A stretch of 64,000 bases of DNA from Neoscytalidium dimidiatum (taxonomy: Eukaryota; Ascomycota; Dothideomycetes; Botryosphaeriales; Botryosphaeriaceae), in NCBI GenBank assembly GCA_037367355.1, contig CM074695.1, positions 620,001-684,000 of the forward strand. The letters are read 5' to 3'. This document shows, piece by piece, positions 57,296 to 64,000 of the stretch. The first letter of the stretch is position 1. Every line of letters starts with the position of its first letter. The notes beneath the pieces are model-generated. The model ran no database searches and was not told where the DNA came from. It saw nothing but the letters and a program-made list of their open reading frames with translations. The translations under genes were made by a program, and so were the position numbers.

Positions 57296-60200
57296 CTATG
57301 GGATCCTCTCCATCTCGTCGCGAGCTCTGAGGTACTTGGTCGCCAACTGGTCGCCGCCGCGCTTGGACATCTCCATCCAGTGCTGAGCAACGCACATTGT
57401 GATGGGATCGCTGCGCTGTGGGTCTTCCCGCTTGCGATCGCGCTGGAGCAGCTCTGCTTTAAATACCTCAGTCGGCTTCGTCAGAGGCAGGATGGTGCGT
57501 GGTAGCAGATCGGGATGCGTCAGGTAAAAGATGGCAAGCTCACGCTCCGCCACCGCATCACCTTCCTTGGCCGTGATGATCAGCATGCGCGCTGCATCCT
57601 CCATCGTGAACTTGTTCAGCGGATCATCCGGAGACGGTGCGACCGCGGCACCCGTCACGCCGGCCTTCTCCGACGCACCACTGCTGCTGTTGGCAGCGTG
57701 TTGCAAGGCCGCAGAACGGTTCTGTGTGTTCAATGCGACGATGTCATCCGCAATCTCGACCATGATGCGGCAGATATCTTGCTTGAGACCAAGCGCGGCG
57801 AGCCCAGCGTCCCAGAACGCCTTGCCACGCGCAGTCTTGTCGAGCATCTGCGCAGGCACAAACGACGCAATGTACTGCAAATCACGGAAGAGCGTCTTGG
57901 GCCGAATTTTGGCATCTCGGAACAGTCCCGTCAGCACATCAACAATCATATCAGTGCTGGGCGGCCCGGTCGGAGACCGAGCGCCGTTGCGGAATGAAGC
58001 CGAGCCAGATTCATCGCCATTCATCATTGAATGAGAACGTCTGCCCTCGCAGTTGGCAATCGCCTCTTCCAAATTCTGGGCCTGAACATGATTAGCTGTA
58101 GCTTCGCGAGAGCTGTACTCGGGCACAGAGCCCAAAGTAGGCGACTGCGGGACGGTGGGAAGCGTCTCCCTGCGGCTGTAGTGGCGGCCAGTACGGCTGC
58201 TGAGCGAGGCGATGATCAACAACTCAAGCTCATACAGCGCGTGAAGTTTCGAGAATGGATTGGGGTGAGTGGCAAACTTATGCAGGAGGCGACGGAAAGC
58301 GGAGTTGAAGGGAAACTCGAGAAGGCCCGCCTTCTTGGCAGAAATGCCAGCAGAGCGGGCAGTCGCATCGGTGCCCGAGCTGGAGTGCTCAGTGGACGAT
58401 TGATGTTCTGAACCTGGCCCAGAACGCTGCTCCTTAGCTGCGCTACGAAGATTTCTCATGCTCTTCTTACGCGCGGCACGCTTGCGGCGCTTTTCTTCTT
58501 CCTCCTTGCGAACGATGCATTCCTCGCCAAGATCTCCGGAAAACCAAGAGTCGGTCTCACTGCCGCTGCTGAAGACAATGGTCCCAAGATCACTGAGGAG
58601 CAAACCTGTCAAGGTCTGCTTCAGGTCCAACAAGAACCGACGCTTGTCCTCATTCACAGTAGCCGATTGCTTCAGCATGACTGTACCCCGGGAAGAACCC
58701 GGGCGGATGCTTGTCGCGCTTGTTGGAGAAGAAGCAGCTTGGGTTTGGAAGGGCGACCAAAACGTATTGGAGGAATCAATTGATAGGACAGGGCTGGAGC
58801 CGCCAAAGTAGTCCTGGGAGTCCATAAGATCGATGGGCCTTGATCCGCTCCACTTACCGGAATCAAAGCTCTGCTGAGAGCCGTTGCGATGTACAGAGCG
58901 TAGGCTACTGTTGCTGGCACGTTGCGCAAAGTCAAGGCTTCTCAGGCTTGACTTTCCTGGGTGCGACTCATATTCTTCATCGCCGGCGATACTCAAAGTA
59001 CCGACACCCGTGAGGTATAGGTCGCCTTTCTGACGACCGGTGTCGAGAACCTCTTTATCACGGCGGTAAAGCTCACTGGACCAAAGTACAGGTCCGTCGA
59101 GGATGCCGTCACCCACAAGCTTGTTGACACACTTGTCGATCTCAAGGCAGAAGCGATGTATACGCTCCTCACCCTTGCAGAATGAACTCTCAATTGCGTA
59201 CTGCTTGAGCCAACGCAGAGTCATCTCCGACTGTTCGTCAGCAAGCTTATTGGGGCCTCCATGGTCGATGGGTGCAGCCATTAGGTCGAGAACCTGCGCC
59301 TCAGTCTTCAAAAGGAAATTGTTGGCGACCTTTGAAGGGTTACGTGGTCTGTGGGTTTGGATTGGCTTGCCATCCGCGGTCTTGGTCGGCTGACCCATGA
59401 TCTTCAGTGCCAGCGCAACATTCTTGGCTTCCTCATAGCCAGCCGAGTTGCGAACATCCGTAATGTACCACATCTTATCTCTTAGGGATTTCATACCATT
59501 CATCATATCTTCAATGGCTTCATCGTGTCTTTCCTGTGACTGCTTGAGCCAAACAAACCAGGCCTCGAATTCTTCGATGGCACTGGAAGACTTAGCAAGC
59601 GATTCTCGGGGTCCACGACCAAAATAATTGAGCAACGCAGCATAGCCATTGCGGGTGAGCGACGGCGACTGGATCTTTCGGAGATGCTGCAAAGTCTTGA
59701 AATACAAGTGTGCATTGACAAAATCCGATCGAGCTTGGCATTGGTTCATCGCTGCCTCGAGCATCGTAATTAGAACAGAAGGCTTTTCGGACGCAGGATC
59801 CTTCAAATCAGAGTTGGAGCTGCTCCGACCATGCGGCCTCATCCTTGATGGTGGAGTTCCTCTCTGGTTGGCGAACATGGTCGACAGCTGGCTTTGGCTA
59901 GCACTGTGGTAAGGATTCTTGTCACCAAGGGGAGCTGAAGAAGCCCGGTTAGGGCCTGACGGTCGTGCTTCTCGTCGGAGAGCGGAGGTGCGATTGCTGA
60001 AACCCTTGGACTCGCTTTCTGGGGCGAGCTCCTTCGGAATTTCGTATTCCTCGACAAGCTTGATGATGGCAACCTTGAGAGAGTGATAATCACTCTCCAG
60101 CTCCATCCTCTCGCCAAGGCCTTCATCCTCACTCTCGCTCTCCGTCGAGTCCTCATCAGGCTCTTCATCAGTCTCAGCATCCTTGCGCATACGAGTTCGG

Positions 60201-62500
60201 AGCTCTTTGCCGTCTGAAGAAACGTAAAGAACAGCCCACTTCTCGGCACACGGATGGCAGGAACCTGTGGCATTCACGCCCAGAATTCGGGTCATCTCTG
60301 AACATGTGATCCTAATCTTTCGGCCATATTCCTCGGTGGGCTCTGCCTTACTCTCATGCTCCGAGTAGTTGTCACCTGTTGTGAGAGGATGCTGGCTATC
60401 CACTCTACCAAGATGTGGCTCCAGCAAAGGTTCTCTGGAAGTGGTATCGCTAGTCATGGAGGATGCTGCGCTCTGACTCAATATCGAACTAGCATCTCCT
60501 GAAATGGACGGATTGCGGAAAGGTAACGATACACCGGAGATAGACGAGGCGCCCGAGGCCAAGCCTCGATGATGACCATCCTCGGTATGACTGGACGACG
60601 GGCGTCTTTCAGGGTACAAACTATTGACAATAGTGATGATGTCGGAAGGGCACACAACGACAAAAGGCTGAACCTCTACCGTTTCGCGTGGAGAAGTGAT
60701 GGCTTTCGCAGGGAGGAGGACTGGCTTGGACTGGCCACGTGTCTTGAACCTGTTCATGATATTGTCGATGTGGTGGCGAATCTCTGGCAAAATTGGAACT
60801 GCTTGCTTCCTGCATCATAAGGTCAGTACCGACTCACCTCAAATATTTCGGAGGAGATCAGGAGACAAACCAGTTGTAGGTCATGTCCAGAACCTGTTTC
60901 TGGGCCCGGATAGCAATTTCCTTCAGAATTTTCTGCCGTGCATGCTCCGTGATGTGATGGCCAGTCATGATGCCTTGGCTCTACTGATTGTAAGCACCCG
61001 TTCCACCATGTAATACAGAAAGGCTCTTACTTCAGGGTGAATGATGGCGTTCAGAAGATACGTTGAGAAAAACCATCTCGATACAATGAAAGTTTGAGCG
61101 GCAGTACGGTGCTTTCGTGAGTCTTCAAGCTTCTTCAAGATCGCCATACCTATTTCCAATATGCCTTCAGGGATACCTCCAGCACTTGGCTCATCATCGA
61201 TGACTTCGAACAGTCGCAGGACGGACCTATCATAGAATTCATCTGCTGCGATAGTGTCTTTCGTACTCCGAGTCTCCGGCTGGCCTCTTTGCCTGGTGGA
61301 GTCCTCGGTTTTCTCAAGTAGGAACTGGCCATCCTGAAGGACCTCCATGAGGTAAAGCTCCAGGTTGGCTTTCCCGGGCCACTCCCGCATGCCGGCCCAT
61401 GCATCCAAGACACTCTTGATGAACTTGTCACTACCGGGCTTTCCTTCGGTGATCAGCCTGGCACAGGTGGTGGCCCAGATTTCCGTCCGGCGGAGGTCCT
61501 CGGCAGAATCTGGTCCAGAGGAGTTGGCAAAGATGGTGTAAATAAGAGCGGAAAGGGGATCATGACGCTGGAAAGACAGTAGACGTTCTACTGCCGAGGA
61601 GCCAGACAAAGCCTGAGATTTCTGCGCGCTGGGAACGGGCTTGCCCCGGGCCTGCAGCGCCATGACGGAATCTATGGGATCCAGTGCCTGGCGGAAGGTA
61701 GTCAACGAGGCCAGCTCCTGCTGCGAAAGACTGGTGATACGGGTAGCAAGAAAGTCTGGGTTAGTGCGCAACTCGGAAAGAAACTCCAACAGATCATCCC
61801 GGATTTTGGGGGGTATCTCATGCATAAAAGTAGAAAAAGAATTAACGCGCTCATTTTTCTGGGTTTTGGTCTTTCCAAACTCCAAGTCGGGTTCCAGCAG
61901 CGCATAGCGCCGAGTAGCGTCGCACGAATTGCGCACGTCGTGGAGTGCATTGTACAGCTGGGCAAATCCTTTCTTGTCATCGGACCGGAAGTGGTCGACC
62001 AGCGTCCGGTGGACCAACTCTCCGCAATGTACCAGCCGCGCGGAGAGGGCGTTGGCCACGAGGGACCGGTGGAGGCGCACCCGGGCATGGCACCGGCGCT
62101 GTTCTTGGTAGCTCTGCAAGCGGATGAGGTGCGCGAGCTCGGCGAGCGAGGTCGACGAGGTCGAGACTATCTCCGGGTGGAAAGCAACGTCGGTGTAATG
62201 CGAGATATCGGCTGGGAGCAGGCGCGGCAGGCGGCCGGCGGGGGCGGAGACGGAGGAGGGCATTTGCGGCCGGGGCGCAGGCTGAGGCGCGGGTCTCTCA
62301 TGGTGTTGCGGAAGCTGGTCGGGTTCATGAGTCGAGGATTGCGCCAGCCGGCTTCCCATCTTCGAGGCGTGGTCGGACGGGGTGGGCGACCTGTGCGGGC
62401 TGGGGGACCGGCGCGCGGCGTTTGGCGGAGGGTCATGGATTTCGGGAGGGGACGGCGTAGGGCTCCTAGAAGAGACCTGAGTGACGGTAGGTGACACGGC
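57296..62500 (-). CDS. Large conserved protein with degenerate RasGAP-like region; 5' end incomplete
   Basis: Exons on the reverse strand are about 62500-61031, 60980-60871 and 60809-57296, giving about 1,695 residues, plus an unplaced 5' exon. The frame of the first listed exon has no ATG and is preceded by CTATACAG, a good acceptor with a CTGAC branch 15-20 bases upstream. Residues about 150-530 are helical; AQTFIVSRWFFSTYLLNAIIHPE followed by SQGIMTGHHITEHARQKILK recalls the RasGAP FLRFxxPAI region with its arginine missing. The middle is Ser-rich with many charged stretches (EEPDEDSTESESEDEG). The C-terminal 400 residues (LHALYELELLIIASL, LFRDAKIRPKTLFRDLQYIASFVPAQML, PDLLPRTILPLTKP) look conserved but are unnamed. 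A role in small-GTPase regulation is only inference. Confidence 0.75.
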
Positions 62501-63335
62501 TGTATAGGCTTCCTGTCAGCGGATGCCAGCACATCATACAGAGGCCAGAGCTCGACGCTACGGGCAAGCGAGGGAGGCGGCGCAGGAACATACGCGGAGA
62601 CGAATGGGCCGGCGCCGGCGGCGAGGAGGAGAGCTGGTTGCGTCTGATCATCGCGCCATGGGGAAGCGCGCAAGTCGAGGCTCGAGACGTGCGGCGCGCT
62701 CGAGGTCGGACTTGGTGGTGTTTGTTTGGCGGAGGGGCGGGGTGGGCGGCCGCGACTGGACTGCAAGAGCACTGCAACTGCACTGGAGGGCGCCGGGGCG
62801 GGCACTGGCAGAGCACTGGCAGTAGCGCGAGTGAAGTGGCAGCTTGGAGCGGTGATGCTGCTCGTTTCCGCCGTATCGATAACGCGGCGACGGGCGATGG
62901 GCGACGGCGACGGCGACTGCGACTGCGACTGCGACTGCTCTCGGTGGCTCTCGTTCAGGGGGCGCCCGGGCGGCGCGGTGATTGGGCTCTGCGGAGTCGG
63001 GCAAGCTGCGCACAGCTGGACAGGCCGGCAGAAGCAGGAGCAGCGAACAGATATTTCGCGCGCTGCGAGCACGCACATTGGCCGCCGACCGACACCTCAG
63101 CGAGTGGCAACTGCCCGACGCTGCCTCCATCGTTCATCCCGGCCCCTCAGCAGCGTCGGAGGCCCGCCAACTCATCGCCTGCCCGCCAGAGCCCAATCAG
63201 CGCCCACCGCTGCCGCTCAAGACCACCAGGATGCGCGACGCCCACCTGACGCGCTGCCTGGCTTCCTCTTTTCAGCCTCGTGCAGCCCCCCGACCAGAAG
63301 TCACGATGCGCCGCCCGCCGCGCGACGCAGCGAGA

Positions 63336-63357
63336 GCGCGCGCGCGCGCGCGCGCGC
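63336..63357. repeat. (GC)n repeat
   Basis: Eleven alternating GC/CG units, potentially Z-DNA-forming, near the window edge. Confidence 0.95.
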
Positions 63358-63700
63358 AAGACCAGCAGCCGGCACGGCTGGGACCCCAGCACCCAGCCTG
63401 CCGCCAGCCCGACTGAGTCTGCGTCTGTGTCAGTCTGCCAACCAGCCGTCTGTCCGTCCGCGTCCATGTCTGCCCCAGGCTCAGGCCCAGGTTCAGCGCG
63501 CCGCCCGCCTGCCGCTGCCGCCGCCGCCAGTTAGTGGCAGTGGCAGTGGGAGCTGCCGTCGTGGTAGTCCAACGGCCGGGTGAACAGCGCAGCCGCTGCC
63601 CAGTGCCCATAAGCCCGCCTGTTGACCGCATCTGCGACCGCCGCCCCCGCCCCAGCAGCAAGTGTCCGCGCGCGCGTGGGCGCAACTGCGCCGACGGCCG

Positions 63701-63736
63701 CTCCAGCTCCAGCTCCAGCTCCAGCTCCAGCTCCAG
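63701..63736. repeat. (CTCCAG)6 hexamer repeat
   Basis: Six perfect tandem CTCCAG units followed by a partial seventh. Confidence 0.95.
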
Positions 63737-64000
63737 CCAGAACTCCCGGCGGGCGAGTGCGTCTCTGCTGCCCGTCGCGCGCGCCGAGGCACGACCACTG
63801 ATTGACCGCAACGTCGATGGCAGAGCACGCTTTCTCGGGTCAGTGGATCAAGTGGACCGCCCTCCTCCTGCACGGCCCTGATGCGCTGTCAATGCATGTT
63901 GGCCGTCGCGCTGCTCGCTTCTCGCCTTCTGCAGGCCCTACCAGCCCGGTCCTAGAGAACGCCTCCTCTCCAATGATCGCGGCCACTGCTGCCCGTCGCC

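Larger units (their letters stand above)
62501..64000. other. GC-rich right edge: probable 5' exon and promoter of the large gene
   Basis: An open reverse frame (to 63078) may contribute the missing first exon of the large gene, but no donor/ATG pair could be fixed. Simple repeats crowd the region: CGACGG/CGACTG units at 62900-62940, CG repeat and CTCCAG repeat. Overlapping frames on both strands reflect high GC, not genes. Confidence 0.45.

Noticed and set aside
63820..64000. Possible start of a forward gene at the right edge
   Set aside because: The short frame is cut off by the window end and shows no recognisable sequence.

Overview
This window is nuclear DNA from a filamentous ascomycete (Pezizomycotina). 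The evidence is short spliceosomal introns (about 46-150 bp, GT/AG with CTGAC/CTAAC-like branch sites), ATG starts in fungal contexts, large intergenic gaps, and gene families restricted to such fungi: a LaeA-like methyltransferase, a NACHT STAND protein, F-box-like LPRELR proteins and a Knr4/Smi1-like protein. The gene set looks Dothideomycete-like, but that placement is inference from family flavour only. Eighteen protein-coding genes and one pseudogene can be modelled. I saw no tRNA, rRNA, CRISPR or bacterial-type operon.

Layout. 1-8.2 kb holds three forward genes: an insulysin-type M16 protease (its N-terminus may begin outside the window), a ribokinase, and an NTF2-like/flavin monooxygenase fusion. 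8.4-9.5 kb holds a reverse RNase H-like protein that appears to have lost all its catalytic acids. 11.4-13.1 kb holds an F-box-like/Knr4-like protein. 13.9-19.6 kb is a housekeeping block: condensin subunit Ycg1 with a C-terminal AT-hook array, divergent from a mitochondrial-type cysteine synthase. 20.2-22.1 kb holds an unrecognised low-complexity protein.

23-47 kb is accessory in character. It contains a decayed BAHD-type acyltransferase pseudogene beside an AT-rich gene-poor segment, a secreted GH32 invertase/inulinase, a 5-kb stretch without recognisable genes, a divergent pair of a LaeA-like methyltransferase and a plant-type O-methyltransferase, a short-chain dehydrogenase carrying a Gly/Asp repeat insertion, and a NACHT NTPase whose C-terminal repeats are cut off by a one-base frame change.

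47.6-62.5 kb is more conserved: a GATase/ThuA-like unknown, an F-box-like protein, a membrane-anchored PhoD-type phosphatase, a METTL25/RRNAD1-type methyltransferase, and a roughly 1,700-residue protein with a degenerate RasGAP-like region. A candidate solo LTR with three 42-bp repeats lies between the phosphatase and METTL25 genes. The right 1.5 kb is GC-rich with simple repeats and probably holds the 5' exon or promoter of the last gene.

Functional links are limited. Condensin and cysteine synthase share a 246-bp divergent promoter. The two methyltransferases share a 712-bp divergent promoter and, with the SDR, monooxygenase and acyltransferase relic, look like scattered secondary-metabolism genes, but no PKS, NRPS or terpene synthase is present. 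No single obviously new system stands out. The strongest oddities are the RNase H pseudoenzyme, the AT-hook condensin tail, the F-box/Knr4 fusion, the frame-broken NACHT gene and the methyltransferase with a long acidic tail.
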